A stretch of 64,000 nucleotides of DNA from Singulisphaera sp. GP187 (GCA_945871915.1 CAMBXO010000006.1:1-64000), one strand, 5' to 3'; shown: positions 33,449-42,342, numbered from the stretch's first letter. The notes: generated by a model from the letters alone, not told the origin. A program made the numbers and translations.

Positions 33449-33925
33449 TCAGTTGTCCTTCGCACCCGAGAACGGGCAGCCCGTGCCGGAACCGGTCTTC
33501 GTGCAGCCTGACTTCTTCTCGCTGACAGCACCTGGGGCGGCGGCACCCTTGTCCGTGCAAGTCTTGGCGCAGCCAGCGGTCTTCTCACTCACAGCACCTG
33601 GGGCGGCGGCACCCTTGTCCGTGCAGGTCTTGGCGCAGCCAGCGGATTTCTCACTCACAGCACCTGGGGCGGCGGCACCCTTGTCCGTGCAGGTCTTGGC
33701 GCACTCGGCCGCATTGGCCTTGTCTTTGCACGCCGCGGTGCAGGCGGCGGTCTTATCGCTCACAGCACCAGCTGAGGTATTGGCCTTGTCCTTGCAGCAG
33801 CCGGACTTGGTTTCATTGACAGCACCTGGGCTGGCCTTGGCCGCCGCTGGGGCAGTCTTGTTGTTATTGCAACCGGCAACACCCAGAACCAAACTCGCCG
33901 CTGCGAGAATCGCGAAAAGCTTCAT
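33449..33925 (-). CDS. Cys-rich repeat lipoprotein
   Basis: Not a named family. The 158-residue protein starts with a lipoprotein signal (LVLGVAGC, Cys 19). The mature part is built of about five units of the form GAVSEKxAGCAKTCTDKGAAAP (22 residues in the most regular ones) and has 17 further Cys, mostly as C-x3-C or CC pairs. This suggests a surface-anchored metal or redox buffer, which is inference. The ATG at 33925 has AAGGAG 8 nt upstream, and a strong terminator ends the transcript, consistent with a well-expressed single gene. The DNA repeats are near-identical, so copy number may vary between strains. Confidence 0.85.
   Translation of the reverse strand: MKLFAILAAASLVLGVAGCNNNKTAPAAAKASPGAVNETKSGCCKDKANTSAGAVSDKTAACTAACKDKANAAECAKTCTDKGAAAPGAVSEKSAGCAKTCTDKGAAAPGAVSEKTAGCAKTCTDKGAAAPGAVSEKKSGCTKTGSGTGCPFSGAKDN
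33521..33712. repeat. 66-bp tandem repeats in the Cys-rich lipoprotein gene
   Basis: Three near-identical 66-bp units; the landmark cctggggcggcggcaccc recurs at 33531, 33597 and 33663. They differ by only a few bases, indicating recent duplication. Confidence 0.9.
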
Positions 33926-34048
33926 AAAAGTGACTCCTTCGATGAGCTGCGGATGGTTCAGAAGCCGGCGGCAGCCTTCGCCAAGCCAAAGGAGTGTACC
34001 TGCAAGTTCTACAGAAGGTGCATAAGAATCCCTAGAGTTTACGGAGAA

Positions 34049-35434
34049 GTGGCGATCGACGACCAACCATCCGTGACTCCGGCCTCACAGGAGGTCATCC
34101 TGAAGGCTCTCCTCGAGAAAGCCCGCTCACTGCCAGCCGTTGCCGGGGTGTACCTCATGAAAGATGCAGCCGGGGTGGTGGTGTATATCGGCAAGGCGAA
34201 CAACCTTCCGGACCGAGTGGCCAGTTACTTTCTTCCCAGCACGGATCTTGGAGTTCGCAAGCAGCCGCTCGTTTCGTTGGTGCGAGACCTTGATGTGATT
34301 CCATGCGAGGGGGAATGGGAGGCCTTGCTTCTTGAGGCTCGACTGGTCAAGGATTTGAAGCCTCGATTCAACGCGGCACTTCTGGATGACAAAACTTTTC
34401 CCTACCTCGCGGTCACGATTCGCGAGGCATTCCCCGCGGTGGTGATCACGCGCGACCCGTCGCATGCTCGCTTCAAGGGCGCTCGCATCTATGGCCCATT
34501 TACCAGCGGAGGCAGTTTGCGGCATGCGGTGCAGTTGTTGCAGCGTGTGTTTCAATATCGCACCTGCGATCTGAACATTGTTGCGGATGATCCAAAGAAC
34601 AGAAACTTTCGCCCATGCCTTCTTGCATCGATTGATCAGTGCACCGCTCCGTGTGCGGGACGCATTTCGGCGACTCGTTACCGAGAAGACATTGAGCGAT
34701 TCTGCCGATTCCTCGAGAGTCAACGAAGCGTGATGCTGAAAGAGTTGCGTTGTGAAATGGACGCCGCCTCGGCGGAGCAGCGCTATGAGGCCGCAGCAGT
34801 GCTTCGCAATCAGATTCAAGCGATCGAGAAACTGGATGAGCGTGAGCGACGCGGGCAAGAAGGTGAATATGACTGGCAACCGGAGGTGACCATTTCGGCA
34901 TCGGATCCCAAAGTTGGATGTCGCAGTTTGCAACGTGTGCTTGGAATGGAGCAAGAGATTCGTTGTGTTGAGGCGGTGGACATCGCACATCTTGGTGGAG
35001 AGGAAACGGTTGGAAGTCTTGTGTGTTTTATGGATGGTCGGCCTTGGAAGGAGCGCTACCGTCGCTACCAAGTGCGACGTGTGACCAATGATGATTACGA
35101 AGCCATTCGTGAGGTGGTCAGCCGCCGATTTCGGGAAGGCTCAACTGACCCAACGCTATTGCCCGACGTGCTTCTGATTGATGGAGGTGCCGGGCAACTC
35201 GCCGCCGCGGTGGAAGTTCTTGAGCATTGTTCCGCCAAGCCGGCCATGGTGATCGGGCTTTCCAAGCGAGACGAACTGCTTCACCTTCCGCATGACAGCG
35301 AGCCGATTCGGCTCAGCAGAAACCACGCGGGGTTGCAGTTGTGTCAGGCGATTCGGGATGAAGCTCATCGTTTCGCGCAGCATTACCACCACCTGCTTCG
35401 AAAAAAGCGAATGCTTCCTCCGCTCGAACCGTAA
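34049..35434 (+). CDS. uvrC: UvrC-type excinuclease subunit lacking the C-terminal HhH domain
   Basis: Nucleotide excision repair nuclease. The protein has a GIY-YIG domain (GVYLMKDAAGVVVYIGKANN, about 33-52), the Cys-containing linker, a UVR motif (AEQRYEAAAVLRNQIQAIEK) and the RNase H-like endonuclease domain (VDIAHLGGEETVGSLVCF, LLIDGGAGQL). It ends at RKKRMLPPLEP, exactly where other UvrC proteins continue into the tandem helix-hairpin-helix domain. The 461 residues compare with about 600 normally. The downstream sequence does not encode the missing part. The start is probably the GTG at 34049; there is no ATG close by, and TAGAGT lies 10 nt upstream. Confidence 0.88.
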   Translation: MAIDDQPSVTPASQEVILKALLEKARSLPAVAGVYLMKDAAGVVVYIGKANNLPDRVASYFLPSTDLGVRKQPLVSLVRDLDVIPCEGEWEALLLEARLVKDLKPRFNAALLDDKTFPYLAVTIREAFPAVVITRDPSHARFKGARIYGPFTSGGSLRHAVQLLQRVFQYRTCDLNIVADDPKNRNFRPCLLASIDQCTAPCAGRISATRYREDIERFCRFLESQRSVMLKELRCEMDAASAEQRYEAAAVLRNQIQAIEKLDERERRGQEGEYDWQPEVTISASDPKVGCRSLQRVLGMEQEIRCVEAVDIAHLGGEETVGSLVCFMDGRPWKERYRRYQVRRVTNDDYEAIREVVSRRFREGSTDPTLLPDVLLIDGGAGQLAAAVEVLEHCSAKPAMVIGLSKRDELLHLPHDSEPIRLSRNHAGLQLCQAIRDEAHRFAQHYHHLLRKKRMLPPLEP

Positions 35435-35482
35435 GCCGCAGTCGCTACGCTTGATCACTCCTTCCTTTGGACCAATCCCTCC

Positions 35483-36784
35483 GTGAACCATCGACGCCGT
35501 CAGCGAGCCCGCCATCATGAATCCGCCGAGCGCACCCATGGCGATCAGGTTCGCGGTCCGCGACTGACGCATCCGCTGGTGCCTCAAGGTGAACATGAAT
35601 TGTTGACCAGCGGCGAGGCGGTTGCCGAGTTTGCGGCGCATGCTCGCTCGATGGGGGTCTTGGCCTTTGATACAGAGTTCATCGGCGAAGAAAGTTTCCG
35701 TCCGCGGATCTGTTTGGTGCAGGTGGCCACGGCTGAGCGCGTCGCGCTGATTGATCCGTTACAGGGTGTCGATCCCCGGCCGATGTATGAAGTGACTGCC
35801 GATCCGACGGTGCTCACACTGGTCCACGCAGGGGAGCAGGACATTGGTGCGGTGCGGGATTCCATTGGCCGTTCCATCGAACATGTTGTGGACACGCAGA
35901 TCGCCGTGAGCATGATTGGTCTTCCGTGGCCCAGCAGTCTTGGAACAACGTTGGAGCGATTCACCGGGCTGCGTCTGGAGAAGGCGCATACATTTTCAGA
36001 GTGGGATTTGCGTCCGTTGACCAGCAGTCAACTTCACTATGCCGCGGATGATGTTCGGTACTTGCCGATGGCATGGGAGGGAATTCGGCAAGCGTTGCAA
36101 AGCCGAGATCGCCTGAAGTGGGCTATGCAAGAGAGTGCGGCGCAGTTGGCGGGCGACCTTGAATTTGATCCCGATCGACAAATGCGACGAGCCAGTCGCG
36201 GGGAGCCGCTTCGGCCTGCAGCCACCACGCTGTTGCGAGAACTGGTGCTGCTTCGACGGGCGTTGGCACAAGAGATGGATCAGCCGCAACGCGTCGTCGT
36301 GCCTGACATCGCGCTCATGGAATTGGTTCGACGAAAGCCGGAAAGTGCTGAAGCGGTTCGGGACATTCGGTTCATGCCGCGTGGGGTGGCCACGTCGTAT
36401 GGCGATCGCATTGCCGCGTGTGTTCGGAGTGCACGCGAATTGCCGCCGACCCGCGACGAGCACGCCAAACTGCTGGAGGATCCAACGGTTCGCGCCAGCA
36501 TCGACGCGCAGTGGCTTGCGCTGCAAGCCAAGTGCCTTGCTGAGGATTTGGCTCCCAACCTCATTTGCAGTCGCAGTGAGTTCACCGACTGGTGTGCTCG
36601 ACGCACCGCCGCTGACCTTCGGAAAAAGCGAGGCGAAGTTACGGCGCCGGTTGACCCACCCTTTGCGGCCAACGATTGGCGCATGGGAGCTGCCGGCCAG
36701 TGGTTGCAGGCATTTGTCGAGGGCCACGACGAACTGCGTCTTCGATGGGATCCACAGGTTGGAGCGATCCGACTTATTCCATAA
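35483..36784 (+). CDS. rnd: Ribonuclease D
   Basis: 3'-5' exoribonuclease acting on tRNA and other stable RNA. The 433-residue protein has the DEDD exonuclease domain: LAFDTEFIGEE (D63, E65), LVHAGEQDIGAV, VDTQIAVSMIG and the YAADDVRYL motif, followed by an HRDC-like region (about 230-310) and a less typical C-terminal part with a second HRDC-like stretch. The start is uncertain: the GTG at 35483 is used, but the first about 35 residues are basic and not domain-like, so a GTG further in is possible. It follows uvrC in the same direction by 48 nt. Confidence 0.9.
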   Translation: MNHRRRQRARHHESAERTHGDQVRGPRLTHPLVPQGEHELLTSGEAVAEFAAHARSMGVLAFDTEFIGEESFRPRICLVQVATAERVALIDPLQGVDPRPMYEVTADPTVLTLVHAGEQDIGAVRDSIGRSIEHVVDTQIAVSMIGLPWPSSLGTTLERFTGLRLEKAHTFSEWDLRPLTSSQLHYAADDVRYLPMAWEGIRQALQSRDRLKWAMQESAAQLAGDLEFDPDRQMRRASRGEPLRPAATTLLRELVLLRRALAQEMDQPQRVVVPDIALMELVRRKPESAEAVRDIRFMPRGVATSYGDRIAACVRSARELPPTRDEHAKLLEDPTVRASIDAQWLALQAKCLAEDLAPNLICSRSEFTDWCARRTAADLRKKRGEVTAPVDPPFAANDWRMGAAGQWLQAFVEGHDELRLRWDPQVGAIRLIP

Positions 36785-36828
36785 ATGCATTTCACTTTTT
36801 TCACCCACTCCCTACGATGACACCTCCC

Positions 36829-37878
36829 ATGCCCGAACGCCAGATTGATCGTCGTGACCTTCTCGCCTATGTGCCCGCATTTCTTGTGGCACCTCAGGCT
36901 CTTGCCAATGCCGTTGCACCGCAGTCGGTTCCTGCGCCGGCCCCCGCGGCGGGTGGTGTGAAGCCTCGGCCCGCTGGTGGAAAGGTTCAAGGCGAAGGCG
37001 TCACGATCCCGTTTGCCATGGCCGGATGTTGGGCTGATGACTTTGGTGCACGGGATGAAATTCGATTGTTGGCCAAGTTGGATTCCAAGATCATTGTCAG
37101 TTGTGACAAGGCTCCCACCAACGATGACCATTCGCTTGCCATTCTTGTGAGCGCCGGGGCCGTGGTGCAATCCATGCTCATGCTTGCATCGGCGAGTATG
37201 GCCAGCGCCACCATGGAGCATCCTCGGGCACTGGACATGGCGGAATTGATTCAAGTCAACATTTCGGCAGGCACGGTGAAAAAGAAACCTCACCCGGCCG
37301 CCATTGCGAGCGCGGTAGGAATTTTTGCACGACCGGACGCCACAACGGCGTTTGACCCCAACTGGAAACCCGATGCCGAAACGCTGGAGAGAATTCGGGC
37401 AAGTTTGATCGACACCAATATCACAGCGGTTGTTATTCCTGAAGAGGCCAAGGCTGGTTTGCTCAAAGATCTGCAATTCCTTGCAAGCGTTTCGCCTGAA
37501 CTGGCTCGATCCATCGGTCCATCTGAACTCTGGGGTGAAGGCAGCACCGTCTTTTTGTTGGGGAGGGGTTCAAATGCCGGGCCGCAAACGGCCTTGATGG
37601 CCGGCCGAGTGATGCAGAAAGCCATTCTGTTTTCCTTTCAAGTCGCTGCATCGCTCGATGCTCGGCTGCTGTTGCCAGGCCCTATGGAAGCGGCTGCGGC
37701 GACAAGCCCTGAACACGGCATGGCTGCACAGCGAATTGCCGCCATGCTTCTTGGAGTCGGATTCGAACCGCTTGCCATGCTGCGAATGGGACGGGTGCTC
37801 CAACCGATGGCTCGGGCGATTCCGCCGGTTCTCCAGATGCTGACTCCGAGTATGGATTCCATTCCAGTTGCCAAGTAA
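36829..37878 (+). CDS. Unknown exported protein with Tat-like signal
   Basis: Not recognised. The 349-residue protein begins with a twin-arginine-like signal (IDRRDLLAYVPAFLVAP) and a Pro/Ala-rich segment. The body is helical, with KIIVSCDKAPTNDDHSLAIL, a stretch rich in Met and Ala (LMLASASMASATME), and FLLGRGSNAGPQTALM. No metal or catalytic motif is evident. An ATG at 36817 (12 nt upstream) is an alternative start. TACGAT lies 10 nt before 36829. It is followed by another unknown gene after 24 nt that seems to have its own promoter. Confidence 0.75.
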   Translation: MPERQIDRRDLLAYVPAFLVAPQALANAVAPQSVPAPAPAAGGVKPRPAGGKVQGEGVTIPFAMAGCWADDFGARDEIRLLAKLDSKIIVSCDKAPTNDDHSLAILVSAGAVVQSMLMLASASMASATMEHPRALDMAELIQVNISAGTVKKKPHPAAIASAVGIFARPDATTAFDPNWKPDAETLERIRASLIDTNITAVVIPEEAKAGLLKDLQFLASVSPELARSIGPSELWGEGSTVFLLGRGSNAGPQTALMAGRVMQKAILFSFQVAASLDARLLLPGPMEAAAATSPEHGMAAQRIAAMLLGVGFEPLAMLRMGRVLQPMARAIPPVLQMLTPSMDSIPVAK

Positions 37879-37896
37879 GGTGGTTGCGGTCATGCT
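37868..37896 (+). promoter_or_regulatory. Promoter for leaderless gene at 37903
   Basis: TTGCCA (37868-37873), 17-bp spacer, CATGCT (37891-37896), then 6 nt to the ATG. The -35 lies in the 3' end of the preceding gene. Confidence 0.45.
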
Positions 37897-37902
37897 TCCC
37901 GC

Positions 37903-38601
37903 ATGAATCGGACGCGCATCTACAACGGCGATGGTGACAGTCTGGTTGAAGCGCCGCATAGCGGACCCAGGATCACGCTGGTGCCCAGTGGAAATCCTCG
38001 CACCGTGAACGGTTCTCGCGGAATTCGTTTGTTGTGGGGGCAGCATCTCCTGAATGATTTGGTGGAAGGTCGCTATCGAACGGTGATCTGCGGGATCAAT
38101 GAAGTTGACAATGCGCATGGCGTGCTTGGGGAATTGCTCCAACTTATTCCAACAAGTCAATGGACTCTTTCGAGTGCCACCAGTTTTGCCAAAGTGTTTC
38201 GAAGTGCCATCAGCCTGCATGCCAAAGATGATCGGGAGCCCTATGTGCTGAAGTTTGATCTCGATCGCCTGCTCATCTTTGCCTTGCTTCGGCCCGTTGA
38301 CCGGACGCACTTCACCCTTGAAGATATTTTCCGCGGCTTTCGCACCATTAGTCGCATGCTTGAGGGCCGCCGCGATCGGCAGCCGGTGTGCAGCGTTTCG
38401 TTTCTTGGTGCAAAGTCCAATCGCCTGCTCCACGACAATGAGGAGCCATCGCTCGAAGCCGTTCTGCATGCCATGCATCAGGCGGGTTTCACCGGCGATG
38501 TGTATCCACCCGTTGCCTTGTGGGATGTTCCCAACACTGCGGTGTTTGCCAACTATCCCTTTCCTGAGGGTGTGCAACGAATGCGTGAGGGAAGCAGTTA
38601 G
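37903..38601 (+). CDS. Unknown soluble protein
   Basis: Not recognised. The 232-residue protein has no signal peptide or membrane segment. It has an alternating alpha/beta pattern, with GIRLLWGQHLLNDLVEG, RTVICGINEVDNAHGVLGELLQ and a C-terminal PPVALWDVPNTAVFANYPFP. The central LKFDLDRLLIFALLRP and Leu/His-rich stretches give no clear family. It converges with rlmN, 12 nt downstream. Confidence 0.75.
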   Translation: MNRTRIYNGDGDSLVEAPHSGPRITLVPSGNPRTVNGSRGIRLLWGQHLLNDLVEGRYRTVICGINEVDNAHGVLGELLQLIPTSQWTLSSATSFAKVFRSAISLHAKDDREPYVLKFDLDRLLIFALLRPVDRTHFTLEDIFRGFRTISRMLEGRRDRQPVCSVSFLGAKSNRLLHDNEEPSLEAVLHAMHQAGFTGDVYPPVALWDVPNTAVFANYPFPEGVQRMREGSS

Positions 38602-38613
38602 GCCGGCACTGCG

Positions 38614-39669
38614 TCACCCAGCAATGCGCACCGGAACAAAAGTGCGCCGACGAATGTTGGCATTGCCAAGTTGTCCGCAGGCGGCCATGGCATTGCGACC
38701 TTTGGTTCCGCGTCGTTTGCAAAATTGCCCATTGGCAATCGCCCGCGTGACAAACGCCGTAATTTCTTCTTCGGTCGGTGCCCGCCACGGGCTCTCTCTG
38801 CGTGGGTTGTAGGGAATCACATTCAATGAACAGAGGATTCCTTTCAGCAGGGCACAGGTTTCATCGCAGTGTTCCGGAGCATCATTCACGCCCGGAATGA
38901 GGACATATTCCATGCAGAAAGCGGCCGATCGCTGAATCGGCCAATCTCGCAGGGCTCCAAGAATTCGAGCAATGGGTTCGGCTCGTGTAATCGGCATGAT
39001 TTCACCTCGAATGCGATCGTTGGGGGCATTCAGGCTGAAAGCGATGTTGAGTTTTCGAAATCCGCGAGCCGTGGCGAATCGAGCCAGCGTTCGAATGCCT
39101 TCGGTGCGACCAACCGTACTCACCGTTATCCGTGAGGCCGGCACGGCAGGCCCGTGATGATCCGCTAAAACCCGAATGGATTGCAAAACGGCTGGCAGAT
39201 TGTCGGTGGGTTCGCCCATGCCCATGAACACAATATTTTTGATTGGAAATCCACGGCCACCGTCAAAGGGATTGTCCACTCGATGGCGTGCGGCATGCCA
39301 TTGTGCAACGATTTCCGAAGCAGTCAGACTTCGTAGCAATCCCATCTGAGCGGTCTCGCAGAATCCGCACCCCATGGCGCATCCAATCTGACTGCTCACG
39401 CACAAAGTGCGAGTCACTCGCCCATCTCGGTGCATCGGAATGATCACGCTTTCGGTTTCCAATCCATCGCCCAAAGACAGCGTGAACTTCACGGTTTCCT
39501 CGTCGATGGTGGTGGTGCGAATGGGGGGCATGCAATCCTCCACCCACGGTTCCGTGCAGCGATCCGTGCGAAAGAAATCGGCATACGCCGCCGCGGCTCG
39601 ATGACGGGACACCCCCAAAGCCTTGGCGGCTTCGACGGTTTCCTGAAGTGTGTTGCCAAGCAAATCCAC
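38614..39669 (-). CDS. rlmN: Dual-specificity RNA methyltransferase RlmN
   Basis: Radical-SAM enzyme that makes 2-methyladenosine at 23S rRNA A2503 and tRNA A37. The 351-residue protein has the cluster motif CAMGCGFC (C97, C101, C104), VFMGMGEPTDN, the SAM-binding TVSTVGRTEGI, the SLNAPNDRIRGEIMP motif and the C-terminal methyl-carrying Cys in AMAACGQLG. Start is the GTG at 39669, preceded by TACGCT at 6 nt. Confidence 0.94.
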   Translation of the reverse strand: MDLLGNTLQETVEAAKALGVSRHRAAAAYADFFRTDRCTEPWVEDCMPPIRTTTIDEETVKFTLSLGDGLETESVIIPMHRDGRVTRTLCVSSQIGCAMGCGFCETAQMGLLRSLTASEIVAQWHAARHRVDNPFDGGRGFPIKNIVFMGMGEPTDNLPAVLQSIRVLADHHGPAVPASRITVSTVGRTEGIRTLARFATARGFRKLNIAFSLNAPNDRIRGEIMPITRAEPIARILGALRDWPIQRSAAFCMEYVLIPGVNDAPEHCDETCALLKGILCSLNVIPYNPRRESPWRAPTEEEITAFVTRAIANGQFCKRRGTKGRNAMAACGQLGNANIRRRTFVPVRIAG

Positions 39670-39675
39670 GGTTCA

Positions 39676-39681
39676 AGCGTA
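39676..39681 (-). promoter_or_regulatory. Possible -10 element for leaderless rlmN
   Basis: TACGCT (minus strand) ends 6 nt before the GTG start; there is no Shine-Dalgarno. Confidence 0.4.
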
Positions 39682-39780
39682 GCGAACGCACTGTGAATTG
39701 CCGAACGCCGTGTCCGGAATTCGATCCATGCCAAACACATGCCGCATCGGTGCGCGTGAAGTTCCTACCATGAACCATCC

Positions 39781-40179
39781 ATGCATCTCAAACGCGGCGA
39801 GCACGAACACGGTCCACCAATTGTTCCCATCACCTTTGTGTTGGAGGAGCCTGAGTCGCTCACAGGAACCAAGCAGACCGAATGGCAGTTGATGGGAGGC
39901 AAGGGTGAAAGCCTGCTCGAAGTGGCGATGGATCACGGAATCAATATCGAGCATGCCTGCGGCGGAGTGTGCGCCTGTAGCACGTGTCATGTGTGTGTGG
40001 AGCAGGGCATGTCGCAACTTTCGGAATCCACCGAAACCGAAGACGATCGCGTGGAAGAGGCTCCCGGCATTCAACGCAACAGCAGGCTTGCGTGCCAATG
40101 CGAAATTCAAGGCACGGGTCCGATCATTGTTCGGGTTCCCGCATGGAATCGAAATGCCATCAAGGAAGTTCCGCACTGA
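39781..40179 (+). CDS. fdx: ISC-type [2Fe-2S] ferredoxin
   Basis: Adrenodoxin-family ferredoxin that supplies electrons to Fe-S assembly. The 132-residue protein carries CGGVCACSTCHVCV plus a later Cys in SRLACQCEI, giving the usual four ligands, and the acidic STETEDDRVEEA helix. It is about 20 residues longer than typical Fdx at the N-terminus. It is followed after 14 nt by iscX, a known partner, although the rest of the isc cluster is not here. TACCAT lies 9 nt before the ATG. Confidence 0.93.
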   Translation: MHLKRGEHEHGPPIVPITFVLEEPESLTGTKQTEWQLMGGKGESLLEVAMDHGINIEHACGGVCACSTCHVCVEQGMSQLSESTETEDDRVEEAPGIQRNSRLACQCEIQGTGPIIVRVPAWNRNAIKEVPH

Positions 40180-40193
40180 TCGCGGTGTGATGC

Positions 40194-40409
40194 ATGCCAC
40201 CCACGGATTCCATCCACTGGCTTGACATCGATCGCATTGCAGAAACGCTGCAGGAAACACAAGCCGACATCGATCCGGTGTCGATCTCATTTCCCCGATT
40301 GAAAGCACTCGTGCAAGGTTTGCCCGGATTCTGTGAACAACAGGGGCATCCGTGCAATGAGCGAATTCTGGAAGCGATTCAGCGTGCGTGGATGGACGAA
40401 CGCTCGTAA
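40194..40409 (+). CDS. iscX: Fe-S assembly protein IscX
   Basis: Small acidic protein that binds IscS and iron and tunes Fe-S assembly. The 71-residue protein matches the IscX pattern: HWLDIDRIAETL at the start, DIDPVSISFPRL in the middle and NERILEAIQRAWMDE at the end. It is the downstream partner of fdx, 14 nt apart, so cotranscription is likely. Confidence 0.88.
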   Translation: MPPTDSIHWLDIDRIAETLQETQADIDPVSISFPRLKALVQGLPGFCEQQGHPCNERILEAIQRAWMDERS

Positions 40410-40415
40410 CGCCCT

Positions 40416-41852
40416 TTAGAGCAACGGACTCAAGATTCCCGCGGCGCCCTCCAGCACATGCCTCCACATAGGCCGCTGTCTCCACGCGTGCAAGTCCACA
40501 TGCACACTTGAATCCATGTAGCCCTGCTGTAAGGCACGCAGCCGCTGCGCAAATGGGGTGTCGTAGACCAACACACCCAACTCGAAATTGATTTCAAAAC
40601 TGCGACGGTCCAGATTCGCGCTGGTAATGATGCTGGCAAAGCGATCAATCAGAATCGTTTTCGCGTGGAGCAGTCCGCCGGTGAATTCGTGAATGTGAAC
40701 ACCAGCATCCAGCAGGTCATCGTAGAGCGAGCGGCTGGCTCGTTGCACCAGCCACGAGTCATTTCGGTGCGGCACAACCAGGTGTACGTGAACCCCGCGT
40801 CGTGCGGCCACCACCAGCGCCGCCTGCATGGGAAGATCTGGAACAAAGTAGGGCGTGGTCAAAACAATTTCATCGCGAGCCAGTTGAATCGCCGCCTGAA
40901 TCAGCAGCGGCATCGTCTCATTTCCAAAATTGGGGCCAGTCGCAACGGCTTGCGCCGCCACGCCACCAGAATGAAATTCCGCCTCGACTGCGAGTTCCGA
41001 ATCAAGGTCTTCCTCTCGTTCCATGAACCAGTCTTCAACAAAGATGACCTGCAGTTCGCGCACCAAGGGTCCCTCCACCCGCAACATGCAATCCACCCAT
41101 GGGGCAAACTTGGCTTTGGGCGCAAAGTTGGCTTCCGCAATATTCTGGCTGCCAACCCACGCAACCGTTCCATCCACAACCAAAAGTTTGCGGTGGTTGC
41201 GAATGTCCAGTCGCGAGATCATGAGTCGAAGCATGGTGACCGGAAGAGCCTCGGAAACCAGAACGCCGGCATCCTCGAGTGATTGTCGAAGAGGACTCTG
41301 CAAGAACTCTTTGCTTCCCACGCCATCCACCAGCAATCGCACCTTGATGCCTCGACGAGCCGCGCGGCAGAGGGCTTCCGTGATGGTTTGCCCACTGGTG
41401 TCACACAGAAAGATGTAACTCAACAGGTGCACATGGCGGCGGGCGGCATCGATGTCGCGTGCCATGGTGCGAATGTTGTCGGCACTGTCTCCGCACAAAT
41501 CGACTTGATTTCCACACAGAACCGGCGAATGGCTGACCGTGGTCGCCATCGCCGCCAGTTGCGTTTGATCGGTCGAGAGGTTTGATTGGCTGCAACGGGG
41601 GTCGCTATGCGTGTGCACTGCCGGCACATCTACTTCGCTCAGAATGCGAGCGTGGCGGGCGGCGCGTCTGGAACCGAACCTATTTTCCCCCACAAGAAAA
41701 TACGCCGCCATGCCAACGATTGGGAGCGACATCACCGCAAGAATCCATGCGGTGGAAACAGCTGGACGATGCCCCTTTCTTACCAGCACGACACCGGCAA
41801 CAAAAACTTGGAGAAGAAATTCTCCAATCACCAAGGTGAGATGAATCGTCAC
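40416..41852 (-). CDS. cls: Cardiolipin synthase-type phospholipase D family protein
   Basis: Makes cardiolipin from phosphatidylglycerol at the membrane. The 478-residue protein has two N-terminal membrane segments (LVIGEFLLQVFVAGVVLV and AWILAVMSLPIVGMAAYFLV) and two HKD motifs, HRKLLVVDGTVAWVGSQN and HAKTILIDRFASIITSAN. The C-terminus has the FEINFELGVLVYD stretch usual for the family. Start is the GTG at 41852, 19 nt after greA; it ends the murC-to-cls string. Confidence 0.92.
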   Translation of the reverse strand: MTIHLTLVIGEFLLQVFVAGVVLVRKGHRPAVSTAWILAVMSLPIVGMAAYFLVGENRFGSRRAARHARILSEVDVPAVHTHSDPRCSQSNLSTDQTQLAAMATTVSHSPVLCGNQVDLCGDSADNIRTMARDIDAARRHVHLLSYIFLCDTSGQTITEALCRAARRGIKVRLLVDGVGSKEFLQSPLRQSLEDAGVLVSEALPVTMLRLMISRLDIRNHRKLLVVDGTVAWVGSQNIAEANFAPKAKFAPWVDCMLRVEGPLVRELQVIFVEDWFMEREEDLDSELAVEAEFHSGGVAAQAVATGPNFGNETMPLLIQAAIQLARDEIVLTTPYFVPDLPMQAALVVAARRGVHVHLVVPHRNDSWLVQRASRSLYDDLLDAGVHIHEFTGGLLHAKTILIDRFASIITSANLDRRSFEINFELGVLVYDTPFAQRLRALQQGYMDSSVHVDLHAWRQRPMWRHVLEGAAGILSPLL

Positions 41853-41871
41853 TTCTGGGACCCCGATCGGG

Positions 41872-42342
41872 TCAACCCAGAATCGCCACGATCAGAAATC
41901 GTCGCTCCCCGCGAGGCAGGTCCACTCGCACGGTTTCATTGATGCGAGCCTTCATCAAGGCAGTCCCCATCGGGCTTGTGGCCGTGACTTCAATCACGGA
42001 GTCGTCTCCACCGTCGTCTGAGACATGTCCCACCAATCGAAACATTTCTTCGCGACCGTTGCCGACATCTTTCAGTTTGACCGTGGCACCAAGGAAAACC
42101 ATGTCGCTTGGCACATCGACTTCACCAGCCACCTGCACCCGCTGCAGTTTGGCCTCCAGATCACGGATTTTGGCCTCATTCATTCCCTGATCCTCTCGAG
42201 CGGCGTGGTAATCAGCGTTTTCCTTGAGATCGCCTTGCAATCGAGCTTCGGCAATGCGCCCAGCGACCACTGGTCGGAACTGAATCAGTTCCGCCAATTG
42301 AGCCTCGAGCCTTTCCTTATCCGATTGAGAGATCAATTCCAT
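41872..42342 (-). CDS. greA: Transcription elongation factor GreA
   Basis: Rescues backtracked RNA polymerase by stimulating transcript cleavage. The 156-residue protein has the N-terminal coiled coil with the acidic tip [16 protein letters not shown] and the C-terminal FKBP-like globule ([18 protein letters not shown]). The ATG at 42342 overlaps the 3' end of the membrane-protein gene by 10 nt. Confidence 0.95.
   Translation of the reverse strand: MELISQSDKERLEAQLAELIQFRPVVAGRIAEARLQGDLKENADYHAAREDQGMNEAKIRDLEAKLQRVQVAGEVDVPSDMVFLGATVKLKDVGNGREEMFRLVGHVSDDGGDDSVIEVTATSPMGTALMKARINETVRVDLPRGERRFLIVAILG

Noticed and set aside
33453-34025. 190-residue repetitive open frame on the plus strand
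   Set aside because: Antisense to the Cys-repeat lipoprotein; its repeats are a by-product of the 66-bp DNA repeats, and the minus-strand gene has a signal peptide, Shine-Dalgarno and terminator.
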